A DNA stretch of 64,000 nucleotides from the NCBI RefSeq assembly GCF_052857255.1, contig NW_027526663.1, positions 90,001 to 154,000 on the forward strand. The letters run 5' to 3'. Source of the DNA: Amblyomma americanum (taxonomy: Eukaryota > Arthropoda > Arachnida > Ixodida > Ixodidae). Of this stretch, positions 14,666-41,329 are shown one piece after another. Each line of letters opens with the position of its first letter. Position 1 is the first letter of the stretch. The position numbers and the translations under genes were made by a program. The notes below the pieces were generated by a model. The model searched no databases. It saw only the letters and a program-made list of their open reading frames with translations, and had not been told where the DNA came from.

Positions 14666-15036
14666 GCAGCAGCAAGCAGCAGCAAGCAGCAGCAACCAGC
14701 AGCAGCAAGCAGCAGCAGCAGCAGCAAGCAGCAAGCAGCAGCAAGCAGCAGCAGCAAGCAGGAGCATTAAGCAGCAGCAGCAAGCAGCAGCAGCAGCAAG
14801 CAGCAGCAGCAGCAGCAAGCAGCAGCAACAAGCAGCAGCAGCAGCAGCAAGCAGCAGTAGCAGCAAGCAGCAGCAGCAATCATCAGCAGCAAGCAGCAGC
14901 AGCAAGCAGCAGCAGCAAGCAGCAGCAAGCAGCAGCAAGCAGCAGCAAGCAGCAAGCAGCAGCAAGCAGCAGCAGCAAGCAGAAGCAGCAAGCAGTAGCA
15001 GCAGCAAGCAGCAGCAGCAGCAGCAGCAGTAGCAGT

Positions 15037-15137
<101 letters not shown>

Positions 15138-15447
15138 GCAGCAGCAGCAGCAGCAGCAGCAGCAAGCAGCAGCAGCAGCAAGCAGCAGCAGCAGCAAGCA
15201 GCAGCAGCAAGCAGCAGTAGCAGCAAGCACCAACAGCAAGCAGCAGTAGCAGCAAGCACCAGCAACAAGCAGCAGCAGCAAGGCGCAGCAGCAGCAGCAG
15301 CAAGCAGCAGCAAGCAGCAGCAAGCAGCAGCAAGCAGCAGCAAGCAGCAGCAAGCAGCAGCAGCAAGCAGCAGCAGCAGCAAGCAGCAGCAGCAAGTAGC
15401 AGCAAGCAGCAGCAGCAAGCAGCAGCAGCAAGCAGCAGCAGCAAGCA

Positions 15448-17299
<1,852 letters not shown>

Positions 17300-17300
<1 letters not shown>

Positions 17301-17861
17301 GCAGCAAGCAGCAGCAAGCAGCAGCAAGCAACAGCAAGCAGCAGCAAGCAGCAGCAGCAAGCAGCAGCAGCAGCAAGCAGCAGCAGCAAGTAGCAGCAAG
17401 CAGCAGCAGCAAGCAGAAGCAGCAAGCAGCAGCAGCAAGCAGCAGCAGCAGCAGCAAGCGGCAGCAGCAGCAGCAGCAGCAACAGCAGCAAGGAGCAGCA
17501 ACAAGCAGCAGCAGCAGCAAGCAGCAGCAGCAGCAGCAGCAAGCAGCAGCAAGCAGCAGCAAGCAGCAAGCAGCAGCAAGCAGCAAGCAGCAGCAAGCAG
17601 CAGCAAGCAACAACAAGCAGCAGCAAGCAGCAGCAAGCAGCAGCAGCAAGCAGCAGCAGCAAGCAGCAAGCACAAGCAGCAGCAGCAAGCAGCAGCAGCA
17701 AGCAGCAACAGCAAGCAGCAGCAGCAAGCAGCAGCAAGCAGCAGCAGCAGCAGCAGCAGAGCAGCAGCAGCAGCAGCAGCAGCAAGCAGCAAGCAGCAAG
17801 CAGCAGCAGCAAGCAGCGGCAGCAAGCAGCAGCAGCAGCAAGCAGCAGCAGCAGCAGCAGC

Positions 17862-17918
<57 letters not shown>

Positions 17919-18262
17919 GCAAGCAGCAGGCAGCAGCAGCAAGCAGCAGCAGCAATCAGCAGCAGCAAGCAGCAGCAAGCAGCAGCAAAGCAGCAGCAGC
18001 AGCAGCAAGCAGCAGCAAGCAGCAGCAGCAGCAAGCAGCAGCAGCAAACAGCAGCAAGCAGCAGCAGCAAGTAGCAGCAGCAGCAAGCAGCAGCAAGCAG
18101 CAGCAAGCAGCAAGCAGCAGCAAGCAGCAGCAAGCAACAACAAGCAGCAGCAAGCAGCAGCAAGCAGCAGCAGCAAGCAGCAGCAGCAAGCAGCAAGCAC
18201 AAGCAGCAGCAGCAAGCAGCAGCAGCAAGCAGCAACAGCAAGCAGCAGCAGCAAGCAGCAGC

Positions 18263-18319
<57 letters not shown>

Positions 18320-18395
18320 GCAGCAAGCAGCAAGCAGCAGCAGCAAGCAGCGGCAGCAAGCAGCAGCAGCAAGCAGCAGCAGCAGCAGCAGCAGC

Positions 18396-18455
<60 letters not shown>

Positions 18456-18540
18456 GCAGCAGCAGCAGCAGCAAGCAGCAGCAGCAGCAATCAGCAGCAG
18501 CAAGCAGCAGCAAGCAGCAGCAAGCAGCAGCAGCAGCAGC

Positions 18541-18582
<42 letters not shown>

Positions 18583-18655
18583 GCAGCAAGCAGCAAGCAG
18601 CAGCAGCAAGCAGCGGCAGCAAGCAGCAGCAGCAAGCAGCAGCAGCAGCAGCAGC

Positions 18656-18709
<54 letters not shown>

Positions 18710-19050
18710 GCAGCAGCAGCAGCAGCAGCAAGCAGCAGCAGCAATCAGCAGCAGCAAGCAGCAGCAAGCAGCAGCAAGCAGCAGCAGCAGCAGCAAGCAG
18801 CAGCAAGCAGCAGCAGCAGCAAGCAGCAGCAGCAAACAGCAGCAGCAGCCAGCAGCAAGTAGCAGCAGCAGCAAGCAGCAGCAAGCAGCAGCAAGCAGCA
18901 AGCAGCAGCAAGCAGCAGCAAGCAACAACAAGCAGCAGCAAGCAGCAGCAAGCAGCAGCAGCAAGCAGCAGCAGCAAGCAGCAAGCACAAGCAGCAGCAG
19001 CAAGCAGCAGCAGCAAGCAGCAACAGCAAGCAGCAGCAGCAAGCAGCAGC

Positions 19051-19125
<75 letters not shown>

Positions 19126-19195
19126 GCAGCAAGCAGCAAGCAGCAGCAGCAAGCAGCGGCAGCAAGCAGCAGCAGCAAGCAGCAGCAGCAGCAGC

Positions 19196-19261
<66 letters not shown>

Positions 19262-19435
19262 GCAGCAGCAGCAGCAGCAGCAAGCAGCAGCAGCAATCAG
19301 CAGCAGCAAGCAGCAGCAAGCAGCAGCAAGCAGCAGCAGCAGCAGCAAGCAGCAGCAAGCAGCAGCAGCAGCAAGCAGCAGCAGCAAACAGGCAGCAAGC
19401 AGCAGTAGCAAGTAGCAGCAGCAGCAAGCAGGAGC
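17300..19435 (+). repeat. Compact nested loops around the gcaacaacaagc module
   Basis: Three copies of gcaacaacaagc lie close together at 17607, 18134 and 18922 (spacings 527 and 788 bp). Each is followed by gcacaagc, caacagcaag, a long CAG tract, three 7-bp words, aagcggcagc, a second CAG tract and aatcagcagc (near 17954, 18488, 18743 and 19294). All D, G, J, N, K, M, O, P, Q and A modules are absent until gcattaag at 19436. This is the shortest repeating period in the window at the module level. Confidence 0.82.
19052..19124 (+). repeat. Pure CAG tract, (AGC)24A
   Basis: The run is 73 bp in perfect register, in the last of the compact loops. A second tract, (AGC)21A, follows at 19197-19260. 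Confidence 0.88.
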
Positions 19436-22725
<3,290 letters not shown>

Positions 22726-22990
22726 ATTAAGCAGCAGCAGCAAGCAGCAGCAGCAGCAAGCAGCAGCAGCAGCAAGCAGCAGCAGCAGCAAGCAGCAGCA
22801 ACAAGCAGCAGCAGCAGCAAGCAGCAGCAAGCAGCAGCAGCAATCATCAGCAGCAAGCAGCAGCAGCAAGCAGCAGCAGCAAGCAGCAGCAAGCAGCAGC
22901 AAGCAGCAGCAAGCAGCAAGCAGCAGCAGCAAGCAGAAGCAGCAAGCAGTAGCAGCAGCAAGCAGCAGCAGCAGCAGCAGCAGTAGCAGT

Positions 22991-23127
<137 letters not shown>

Positions 23128-23133
23128 GCAGCC

Positions 23134-23170
<37 letters not shown>

Positions 23171-24477
23171 CGGCAGCAGCAGCAAGCAGCAGCAGCAAGC
23201 AGCAGCAGCAGCAAGCAGCAGCAGCAAGCAGCAGTAGCAGCAAGCACCAACAGCAAGCAGCAGTAGCAGCAAGCACCAGCAACAAGCAGCAGCAGCAAGG
23301 CGCAGCAGCAGCAAGCAGCAGCAAGCAGCAGCAAGCAGCAGCAAGCAGCAGCAAGCAGCAGCAAGCAGCAGCAACAAGCAGCAGCAGCAGCAAGCAGCAG
23401 CAGCAAGTAGCAGCAAGCAGCAGCAGCAAGCAGAAGCAGCAAGCAGCAGCAGCAAGCAGCAGCAGCAGCAGCAAGCAGCAGCAGCAGCAGCAGCAACCAG
23501 CAGCAGCAAGCAGCAGCAGCAAGCAGCAGCAGCAAGCAGCAGCAGCAAGCACCAGCAGCAAGCAGCAGCAGCAAGCAGCAGCAGCAGCAGCAGCAGCAAG
23601 CAGCAGCAACAAGCAGCAGCAGCAAGCAGCACCAGCAGCAGCAAGCAGCAGCAAGCAGCAGCAGCAAGCAGCAGCAAGCAGCAGCAGCAAGCAGTAGCAG
23701 CAAGCAGCAGCAGCAAGCAGCAGCAGCAGCAAGCAGCAGCAGCAGCAGCAGCAAGCAGCAGCAGCAAGCAGCAGCAACAAGCAGCAGCAGCAAGCAGCAG
23801 CAGCAGCAGCAAGCAGCAAGCAGCAGCAAGCAGCAGCAGCAAGCAGCAGCAGCAGCAGCAGCAGCAAGCAGCAGCAGCAGCAATCAACAGCAGCAAGCAG
23901 CAGCAGCAAGCAGCAGCAAGCAGCAAGCAGCAGCTAGCAGCAGCAAGCAGCAGCAGCAAGCAGCAGCAGCAAGCAGTAGCAGCAGCAAGCAGCAGCAGCA
24001 GCAGCAGCAGCGGCAGCAGCAGCAAGCAGCAGCAAGCAGCAGCAGCAAGCCGCAGCAGCAGCAGCAGCAAGCAGCATCAAGCAGCGGCAGCAGCAGCAGC
24101 AGCAAGCAGCAGCAGCAGCAATCAACAGCAGCAAGCAGCAGCAGCAAGCAGCAGCAAGCAGCAAGCAGCAGCAAGCAGCAAGCAGCAGCTAGCAGCAGCA
24201 AGCAGCAGCAGCAAGCAGCAGCAGCAAGCAGTAGCAGCAGCAAGCAGCAGCAACAGCAGCAGCAGCAGCGGCAGCAGCAGCAAGCAGCAGCAAGCAGCAG
24301 CAGCAAGCCGCAGCAGCAGCAGCAGCAAGCAGCATCAAGCAGCAGCAGCAAGCAGCAGCAGCAAGCAGCAGCAGCAAGCAGCAGCAGCAGCAGCAAGTAG
24401 CAAACAGCAGCAGCAAGCAGCAGCAGCAAGCAGCAGCAAGCAGCAGCAGCAAGCAGCAGCAGCAAGCAGAAGCAGCA

Positions 24478-24625
<148 letters not shown>

Positions 24626-24895
24626 AGCAGCAGCAGCAAGCAGCAGCAGCAGCAGCAGCAAGCAGCAGCAGCAAGCAGCAGCAAGCAGCAGCAGCAAGTA
24701 CCAGCAGCAAGCAGCAGCACCAGCAAGCAGCAGCAGCAGCAAGCAGCAGCAGCAAGCAGCAGCAGAAAGCACCAGCAACAAGCTGCAGCAGCAAGCCGCA
24801 GCAGCAGCAGCAAGCAGCAGCAAGCAGCAGCAAGTAGCAGCAGCAGCAAGCAGCAGCAGCAGCAGCAGCAACCAGCAGCAGCAACCAGCAGCAGC

Positions 24896-25015
<120 letters not shown>

Positions 25016-26244
25016 GCAGCAGCAGCAAGCACCAGCAGCAAGCAGCAGCAGCAAGCAGAAGCAGCAGCAGCAAGCAGCCGCAACAAGCAGCAGCAGCAAG
25101 CAGCAGCAGCAAGCAGCAGCAAGCAGCAGCAGCAAGCAGTAGCAGCAAGCAGCAGCAGCAAGCAGCAGCAGCAAGCAGCAGCAGAAAGCAGGAGCAGCAA
25201 GCAGCAGCAGCAAGCAGCAGCAGCAAGCAGCAGCAGCAAGCAGCAGCAGCAAGCAGCAGAAGCAAGCAGCAGCAGCAGCAGCAAGCAGCAGCAAGCAGCA
25301 GCAGCAAGCAGCAGCAGCAAGCAGCAGCAGCAAGCAGCAGCAGCAAACAGCAGCAAGCAGCAGCAGCAAGCAGCAGCAGCAGCAGCAAGCGGCAGCAGCA
25401 GCAAGCAGCAGTAGCAAGCAGCAGCAGCAAGCAGCAGCAGCAGCAGCAGCAAGCAGCAGCAGCAAGCAGCAGCAGCAAGCAGCAGCAGCAAGCAGCAGCA
25501 AGCAGCAGCAAGCAGCAGCAAGCAGCAGCAGCAGCAGCAAGCAGCTGCAGCAGCAGCAAGCAGCAGCAGCAAGCAGCAGCAGCAGCAAGCAGCAGCAGCA
25601 GCAAGCAGCAAGCAGCAGCAGCAGCAGCAGCAGGCAGCAGGAAGTAGCAGCAAGCAGCAGCAGCAAGCAGCAGCAGCAGCAGCAACAGCAGCAAGGAGCA
25701 GCAACAAGCAGCAGCAGCAGCAAGCAGCAGCAGCAGCAGCAAGCAGCAGCAAGCAGCAGCAAGCAGCAGTAAGCAGCAAGCAGCAGCAAGCAGCAGCAAG
25801 CAGCAAGCAGCAGCAAGCAGCAGCAGCAAGCAGCAGCAGCAAGCAGCAAGCACAAGCAGCAGCAGCAAGCAGCAGCAGCAAGCAGCAACAGCAAGCAGCA
25901 GCAGCAAGCAGCAGCAGCAAGCAGCAGCAGCAAGCAGCAGCAGCAAGCAGCAGCAGCAGCAAGCAGCAGCAGCAGCAAGCAGCAGCAGCAGAAAGCAGCA
26001 GCAAGCAGCAGCATGCAGCAGCAAGCAGCAGCAGCAAGCAGCAGCAGCAAACAGCAGCAAGCAGCAGCAGCAAGCAGCAGCAGCAAGCAGCAGCAGCAGC
26101 AGCAGCAGCAGCAAGCGGCAGCAGCAGCAAGCAGCAGCAGCAAGCAGCAGCAGGAAGCAGCAGCAGCAAGCAGCAGTAGCAAGCAGCAGCAGCAGCAGCA
26201 GCAGCAGCAAGCAGCAGCAGCAAGCAGCAGCAGCAAGCGGCAGC

Positions 26245-26349
<105 letters not shown>

Positions 26350-26668
26350 GCAGCAGCAGCAGCAGCAAGCAGCAGCAGCAGCAAGCAGCAGCAGCAATCA
26401 GCAGCAGCAAGCAGCAGCAAGCAGCAGCAAGCAGCAGCAGCAGCAAGCAGCAGCAAGCAGCAGCAGCAGCAAGCAGCAGCAGCAAACAGCAGCAAGCAGC
26501 AGCAGCAAGTAGCAGCAGCAGCAAGCAGCAGCAGCAAGCAGCAGTAGCAAGCAGCAGCAGCAGCAGCAGCAGCAGCAAGCAGCAGCAAGCAGCAGCAACC
26601 AGCAGCAGCAAGCAGCAGCAGCAGCAGCAAGCAGCAAGCAGCAGCAATCAGCAGCAGCAAGCAGTAGC

Positions 26669-35364
<8,696 letters not shown>

Positions 35365-35663
35365 ATTAAGCAGCAGCAGCAAGCAGCAGCAGCAGCAAGC
35401 AGCAGCAGCAGCAGCAGCAAGCAGCAGCAGCAGCAAGCAGCAGCAGCAGCAAGCAGCAGCAGCAGCAAGCAGCAGCAACAAGCAGCAGCAGCAGCAAGCA
35501 GCAGCAGCAATCAGCAGCAGCAAGCAGCAGCAGCAAGCAGCAGCAGCAAGCAGCAGCAAGCAGCAGCAAGCAGCAAGCAGCAGCAAGCAGCAGCAGCAAG
35601 CAGAAGCAGCAAGCAGTAGCAGCAGCAAGCAGCAGCAGCAGCAGCAGCAGTAGCAGTAGTAGT

Positions 35664-35738
<75 letters not shown>

Positions 35739-37280
35739 CGGCAGCAGCAGCAAGCAGCAGCAGCAGCAAGCAGCAGTAGCAGCAAGCACCAACAGCAAGC
35801 AGCAGTAGCAGCAAGCACCAGCAACAAGCAGCAGCAGCAAGGCGGAGCAGCAGCAGCAGCAAGCAGCAGCAAGCAGCAGCAAGCAGCAGCAAGCAGCAGC
35901 AAGCAGCAGCAGCAAGCAGCAGCAGCAGCAAGCAGCAGCAGCAAGTAGCAGCAAGCAGCAGCAGCAAGCAGAAGCAGCAAGCAGCAGCAGCAAGCAGCAG
36001 CAGCAGCAGCAACCAGCAGCAGCAAGCAGCAGCAGCAAGCAGCAGCAGCAGCAAGCAGCAGCAGCAAGCACCAGCAGCAAGCAGCAGCAGCAAGCAGCAG
36101 CAGCAGCAAGCAGCAGCAAGCAGCAGCAGCAGCAAGCAGCAGCAGCAAACAGCAGCAAGCAGCAGCAGCAAGTAGCAGCAGCAACAAGCAGCAGCAGCAA
36201 GCAGCAGTAGCAAGCAGCAGCAGCAGCAGCAGCAGCAAGCAGCAGCAAGCAGCAGCAACCAGCAGCAGCAAGCAGCAGCAGCAGCAGCAGCAGCAAGCAG
36301 CAAGCAGCAGCAATCAGCAGCAGCAAGCAGTAGCATTAAGCAGCAGCAGCAAGCAGCAGCAGCAGCAAGCAGCAGCAGCAGCAAGCAGCAGCAGCAGCAA
36401 GCAGCAGCAACAAGCAGCAGCAGCAGCAAGCAGCAGCAGCAGCAAGCAGCAGCAGCAATCAGCAGCAGCAAGCAGCAGCAGCAAGCAGCAGCAGCAAGCA
36501 GCAGCAAGCAGCAGCAAGCAGCAAGCAGCAGCAAGCAGCAGCAGCAAGCAGAAGCAGCAAGCAGTAGCAGCAGCAAGCAGCAGCAGCAGCAGCAGTAGCA
36601 GTAGCAGTAGCAGTAGCAGCAGCAGCAGCAGCAGCAGCAGCAAGCAGCAGCAGCAGCAGCAGCAACAGCGGCAGCAGCAGCAAGCAGCAGCAGCAAGCAG
36701 CAGCAGCAGCAAGCAGCAGCAGCAAGCAGCAGTAGCAGCAAGCACCAACAGCAAGCAGCAGTAGCAGCAAGCACCAGCAACAAGCAGCAGCAGCAAGGCG
36801 CAGCAGCAGCAGCAGCAAGCAGCAGCAAGCAGCAGCAAGCAGCAGCAAGCAGCAGCAAGCAGCAGCAAGCAGCAGCAAGCAGCAGCAGCAGCAAGCAGCA
36901 GCAGCAAGTAGCAGCAAGCAGCAGCAGCAAGCAGAAGCAGCAAGCAGCAGCAGCAAGCAGCAGCAGCAGCAGCAGCAGCAAGCAGCAGCAGCAAGCAGCA
37001 GCAGCAAGCACCAGCAGCAAGCAGCAGCAGCAAGCAGCAGCAAGCAGCAAGCAGCAGCAAGCAGCAGCAAGCAACAACAAGCAGCAGCAAGCAGCAGCAA
37101 GCAGCAGCAGCAAGCAGCAGCAGCAAGCAGCAAGCACAAGCAGCAGCAGCAAGCAGCAGCAGCAAGCAGCAACAGCAAGCAGCAGCAGCAAGCAGCAGCA
37201 GCAAGCAGCAGCAGCAAGCAGCAGCAGCAAGCAGCAGCAGCAGCAAGCAGCAGCAGCAGCAAGCAGCAGCAAGCAGCAGC
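35365..37280 (+). repeat. Two short D-G units
   Basis: The gtagcattaag form of D occurs at 35365 and 36335 (970 bp apart). Each is followed by a CAG tract with AGT variants and a G module, ggcgg at 35841 (a variant of ggcgc) and ggcgc at 36797. The second unit ends with gcaacaacaagc at 37071 and the ATG landmark at 37281. These look like internally deleted derivatives of superunit X, because they share its D variant. Confidence 0.83.
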
Positions 37281-37411
37281 ATGCAGCAGCAAGCAGCAGC
37301 AGCAAGCAGCAGCAGCAAACAGCAGCAAGCAGCAGCAGCAAGCAGCAGCAGCAAGCAGCAGCAGCAAGCAGCAGCAGCAAGCAGCAGCAGCAAGCAGCAG
37401 CAGCAGCAGCC

Positions 37412-37442
<31 letters not shown>

Positions 37443-38073
37443 CGGCAGCAGCAGCAAGCAGCAGCAGCAAGCAGCAGCAGCAGCAAGCAGCAGCAGCAAG
37501 CAGCAGTAGCAGCAAGCACCAACAGCAAGCAGCAGTAGCAGCAAGCACCAGCAACAAGCAGCAGCAGCAAGGCGCAGCAGCAACAGCAGCAAGCAGCAGC
37601 AAGCAGCAGCAAGCAGCAGCAAGCAGCAGCAGCAAGCAGCAGCAGCAGCAAGCAGCAGCAGCAAGTAGCAGCAAGCAGCAGCAGCAAGCAGAAGCAGCAA
37701 GCAGCAGCAGCAAGCAGCAGCAGCAGCAGCAGCAACCAGCAGCAGCAAGCAGCAGCAGCAAGCAGCAGCAGCAGCAAGCAGCAGCAGCAAGCACCAGCAG
37801 CAAGCAGCAGCAGCAAGCAGCAGCAGCAGCAGCAGTAGCAGCAGCAAGCAGCAGCAACAAGCAGCAGCAGCAAGCAGCAGCAAGCAGCAGCAGCAAGCAG
37901 CAGCAGCAAGCAGCAGCAAGCAGCAGCTGCAAGCAGTAGAAGCAAGCAGCAGCAGCAAGCAGAAGCAGCAAGCAGCAGCAGCAAGCAGCCGGAGCAAGCA
38001 GCAGCAGCAAGCAGCAGCAGCAAGCAGCAGCAGCAAGCAGCAGCAGCAAGCACCAGCAGCAAGCAGCAGCAGC

Positions 38074-38115
<42 letters not shown>

Positions 38116-38679
38116 GCAGCAGCAACAAGCAGCAGCAGCAAGCAGCAGCAAGCAGCAGCAGCAAGCAGCAGCAGCAAGCAGCAGCAAGCAGCAGCAGCAA
38201 GCAGCAGCAAGCAGCAGCAGCAAGCAGAAGCAGCAAGCAGCAGCAGCAAGCAGCCGGAGCAAGCAGCAGCAGCAAGCAGCAGCAGCAAGCAGCAGCAGCA
38301 AGCAGCAGCAGCAAGCAGCAGCACCAAGCAGCAGCAGCAAGCAGCAGCAGCAAGCAGCAGCAGCAGCAGCAGCAGCAAGCTGCAGCAAGCAGCAGCAGCA
38401 AGCAGCAGCCAGCAGCAGCAGCAAGCAGCAGCAGCAAGCAGCAGTAGCAAGCAGCAGCAGCAAGCAGCAGCAGCAAGCAGCGGCAGCAAGCAGCAGCAGC
38501 AAGCAGCAGCAGCAAGCAGCAGCAAGCAGCAGCAAGCAGCAGCAAGCAGCAGCAAGCAGCAGCAGCAGCAGAGCAGCAGCAAGCAGCAGCAAGCCGCAGC
38601 AAGCCGCAGCAAGCAGCAGCAAGCAGCAGCAGCAAGCAGCAGCAAGCAGCAGCAGAAAGCAGCAGCAGCAAGCAGCAGC

Positions 38680-38712
<33 letters not shown>

Positions 38713-39119
38713 GCAGCAGCAGCAAGCAGCAGCAGCAAGCAGCAGCAGCAAGCAGCAGCAGCAAGCAGCAGCAGCAGCAAGCAGCAGCAGCAGCAGCAAG
38801 CAGCAGCAACAAGCAGCAGCAGCAAGCAGCAGCAGCAGCAGCAAGCAGCAAGCAGCAGCAAGCAGCAGCAAGCAGCAGCAGCAAGCAGCAGCAACAGCAG
38901 CAGCAGCAAGCAGCAGCAGCAGCAATCAACAGCAGCAAGCAGCAGCAGCAAGCAGCAGCAAGCAGCAAGCAGCAGCTAGCAGCAGCAAGCAGCAGCAGCA
39001 AGCAGCAGCAGCAAGCAGTAGCAGCAGCAAGCAGCAGCAGCAGCAGCAGCAGCAGCGGCAGCAGCAGCAAGCAGCAGCAAGCAGCAGCAGCAAGCCGCAG
39101 CAGCAGCAGCAGCAAGCAG
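37281..39119 (+). repeat. Mixed unit A-G-J-J-N
   Basis: After the ATG at 37281 the unit passes directly to ggcgc at 37571 without a D module, then ccgg at 37989 and 38254 (a 265 bp duplication), gctgcagcaagc at 38380, a gcagagc variant near 38570, two ccgcagcaagc copies near 38593, and gctagc at 38975. It leads into gcatcaag at 39120. It is the first unit from the left in which the J module is duplicated, a feature that becomes common after 44 kb. Confidence 0.8.
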
Positions 39120-39288
39120 CATCAAGCAGCAGCAGCAGCAAGCAGCAGCAGCAAGCAGCAGCAGCAAGCAGCAGCAGCAGCAGCAGCAAGTAGCAAACAG
39201 CAGCAGCAAGCAGCAGCAGCAAGCAGCAGCAAGCAGCAGCAGCAAGCAGCAGCAGCAAGCAGAAACAGCAAGCAGTAGCAGTAGCAGT

Positions 39289-39383
<95 letters not shown>

Positions 39384-39681
39384 CAGCAGCAGCAAGCAGC
39401 AGCAGCAGCAAGCAGCAGCAAGCACCAGCAGCAAGCAGCAGCAGCAAGCAGCAGCAAGCAGCAGCAGCAAGCACCAGCAGCAAGCAGCAGCACCAGCAAG
39501 CAGCAGCAGCAAGCAGCAGCAGCAAGCAGCAGCAGAAAGCACCAGCAACAAGCAGCAGCAGCAAGCCGCAGCAGCAGCAGCAAGCAGCAGCAAGCAGCAG
39601 CAAGTAGCAGCAGCAAGCAGCAGCAGCAAGCAGCAGCAGCAGCAGCAGCAGCAGCAACCAGCAGCAGCAAGCAGCAGCAGC

Positions 39682-39750
<69 letters not shown>

Positions 39751-40894
39751 GCAGCAGCAGCAGCAAGCAGCAGCAGCAAGCAGCAGCAGCAAGCACCAGC
39801 AGCAAGCAGCAGCAGCAAGCAGAAGCAGCAGCAGCAAGCAGCCGCAACAAGCAGCAGCAGCAAGCAGCACCAGCAGCAGCAAGCAGCAGCAGCAAGCAGC
39901 AGCAGCAAGCAGCAGCAAGCAGCAGCAGCAAGCAGTAGCAGCAAGCAGCAGCAGCAAGCAGCAGCAGCAAGCAGCAGCAGAAAGCAGGAGCAGCAAGCAG
40001 CAGCAGCAAGCAGCAGCAGCAAGCAGCAGCAGCAAGCAGCAGAAGCAAGCAGCAGCAGCAGCAGCAAGCAGCAGCAAGCAGCAGCAAGCAGCAGCAGCAA
40101 GCAGCAGCAGCAAGCAGCAGCAGCAAACAGCAGCAAGCAGCAGCAGCAAGCAGCAGCAGCAGCAAGCAGCAGCAGCAGCAAGCGGCAGCAGCAGCAAGCA
40201 GCAGCAGCAAGCAGCAGTAGCAAGCAGCAGCAGCAAGCAGCAGCAGCAGCAAGCAGCAGCAGCAAGCAGCAGCAGCAAGCAGCAGCAAGCAGCAGCAGCA
40301 AGCAGCAGCAAGCAGCAGCAGCAGCAGCAAGCAGCAGCAGCAAGCAGCTGCAGCAGCAGCAAGCAGCAGCAGCAAGCAGCAGCAGCAGCAGCAAGCAGCA
40401 GCAGCAGCAAGCAGCAAGCAGCAGCAGCAGCAGCAGCACGCAGCAGGAAGCAGCAGCAAGCAGCAGCAGCAGCAACAGCAGCAAGGAGCAGCAACAAGCA
40501 GCAGCAGCAACAAGCAGCAGCAGCAGCAGCAAGCAGCAGCAAGCAGCAGCAAGCAGCAGCAAGCAGCAGCAAGCAGCAGCAAGCAGCAAGCAGCAGCAAA
40601 CAGCAGCAAGCAACAACAAGCAGCAGCAAGCAGCAGCAAGCAGCAGCAGCAAGCAGCAGCAGCAAGCAGCAGCAGCAAGCAGCAGCAGCAAGCAGCAGCA
40701 GCAAGCAGCAGCAGCAAGCAGCAGCAGCAGCAAGCAGCAGCAAGCAGCAGCATGCAGCAGCAAGCAGCAGCAGCAAGCAGCAGCAGCAGCAGCAGCAGCA
40801 AGCAGCAAGCAGCAGCAGCAAGCAGCAGCAGCAAGCAGCAGCAGCAAGCAGCAGCAGCATGCAGCAGCAAGCAGCAGCAAGCAGCAGCAGCAGC

Positions 40895-40946
<52 letters not shown>

Positions 40947-41290
40947 CAGCAGCAGCAAGCAGCAGCAGCAAGCAGCAGCAGCAGCAAGCAGCAGCAGCAA
41001 GCACCAGCAGCAAGCAGCAGCAGCAAGCAGCAGCAGCAGCAGCAGCAGCAAGCAGCAGCAACAAGCAGCAGCAGCAAGCAGCAGCAAGCAGCAGCAGCAA
41101 GCAGCAGCAGCAAGCAGCAGCAGCAAGCAGCAGCAAGCAGCAGCAGCAAGCAGTAGCAGCAAGCAGCAGCAGCAAGCAGAAGCAGCAAGCAGCAGCAGCA
41201 AGCAGCCGGAGCAAGCAGCAGCAGCAAGCAGCAGCAGCAAGCAGCAGCAGCAAGCAGCAGCAGCAAGCACCAGCAGCAAGCAGCAGCAGC

Positions 41291-41329
<39 letters not shown>

